From NCBI GenBank assembly GCA_964531385.1, contig CAZHGC010000011.1:1-64000 (forward strand): a stretch of DNA of 64,000 nucleotides, in the 5' to 3' direction. Origin of the DNA: MGBC114079 sp964531385 (GTDB lineage: Bacteria; Bacillota; Clostridia; Lachnospirales; CAG-274). Below are positions 63,703-64,000 of the stretch, piece after piece. Position 1 is the first letter of the stretch. Every line of letters begins with the position of its first letter. A program made the position numbers and the translations under genes. Below the pieces are notes generated by a model. The model saw nothing but the letters and a program-made list of their open reading frames with translations, did no database searches and was not told the origin of the DNA.

Positions 63703-63762
63703 GAGAAGCGAGTTATTGATTTTTTGCAATTATTACTATTATTGTTGAAAGGAGCGATTGTT

Positions 63763-64000
63763 TTGGGAAAATCTTTAAATTTATGGATGAAATTTAAAAT
63801 TAAAAATCATATTTACGCAATGGATTGTGCATTTGTTAAATATATAAACGTTATTCCTCACCACAATATTACCAAAATTTCCGAAACGGACGAATGTATT
63901 AGAGGGATTTTTAAACTTAATAATCAAGTTATTACTCTTTTGGGGCTTAGAGAATTTTTTGGAATTGACAGCCTTGACAAAGAAACGGAAGAATTTTTTG
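63763..64000 (+). CDS. cheW: CheW-domain chemotaxis protein, cut by window end
   Basis: First 79 codons; the frame is open at the window edge. The TTG start has GAAAGGAG 8 bases upstream. MKFKIKNHIYAMDCAFVKYI, IPHHNITK and IRGIFKLNNQVITLLGLREFFGI follow the CheW/CheA regulatory-domain pattern. It would couple receptors to CheA. The full length is unknown. Confidence 0.8.
   Translation, partial: MGKSLNLWMKFKIKNHIYAMDCAFVKYINVIPHHNITKISETDECIRGIFKLNNQVITLLGLREFFGIDSLDKETEEFF

Larger units (their letters stand above)
63254..63762. other. Intergenic region between cheC and cheW
   Basis: Holds copy B of the structured element (63374-63465), a promoter TTGATT (63642-63647), 16 bases, TATAAT (63664-63669), and the shared leader motif (63689-63702). 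No other gene is supported. Confidence 0.55.

Overview
The window looks like chromosomal DNA of a low-GC, Gram-positive anaerobe of the class Clostridia. The codons are AT-rich and T-ending. Shine-Dalgarno sites are strong (GGAGG, AGGTG) and TTG or GTG starts are common. The gene content includes S-layer homology proteins, a CheC-type chemotaxis phosphatase, a spore-coat-kinase-like protein and parts of the YycH/YycI/YycJ set. A pectin and side-chain sugar locus with a dockerin-like module suggests a plant-polysaccharide degrader. A Monoglobus-like gut pectinolytic organism would fit, but that is a guess.

Layout. 1-800: palindromic and tandem repeats with a terminator from an upstream gene. 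0.8-10.5 kb: housekeeping genes (a DinG/XPD-type helicase with a nuclease-like N-terminus, glgA, a YkvI-like membrane protein, a DUF5711-like protein, CvpA, YigZ, YebC). 10.7-13.6 kb, minus strand: membrane protein, HIT protein, asnB. 14.0-25.4 kb: a LacI regulator, two GH95 glycosidases and a multidomain pectinesterase. The same GAAACGTTTC palindrome lies in front of the regulator and in front of the first enzyme. 25.8-31.0 kb: ddl, murI, a CotS-like protein and a PEPCK-like DUF4914 protein. 31.3-35 kb: a tiny holin-like toxin, upp, a FIST sensor with a 66-residue partner, and a ferritin-like protein. 35.3-40.1 kb: a purine cluster, purC-purF-purB-purA. 40.4-41.5 kb: an Rpn-type nuclease gene whose 3' end is duplicated as a separate small gene. 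42.2-43.6 kb: gdhA behind a long leader with a terminator. 43.7-46.3 kb: a compositionally different patch (GNAT, TrmO, MerR). 46.7-52.8 kb: two S-layer homology proteins and a Ctp protease. 52.9-59.6 kb: pyrG, a split chromate transporter, a secreted Ig-like protein, YycH-like and YycI-like proteins, and an ECF S-component. 59.9-62.4 kb: murA, yycJ, rlmH. 62.7 kb to the end: cheC and a truncated cheW.

How parts work together. The 14-25 kb cluster reads as a substrate-induced pectin-side-chain operon under its own LacI repressor. The 56-62 kb segment resembles a scattered wal (yyc) locus without walR and walK. A TGTAAC-N5-TGTAAC direct repeat of the WalR-box type sits exactly where the missing -35 element of the 56-kb operon should be, so that operon is probably activated by a WalR encoded elsewhere.

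Most notable. (1) The Rpn locus: the internal ATG with a perfect Shine-Dalgarno inside the nuclease gene is copied, together with that site, as a free-standing 75-residue C-terminal protein with expanded four-residue repeats. This fits an intragenic antitoxin that has become a separate gene. (2) A structured element of about 90 bp present twice (29.0 and 63.4 kb). (3) The WalR-type box. (4) The gdhA leader. (5) A family of intergenic palindromes.
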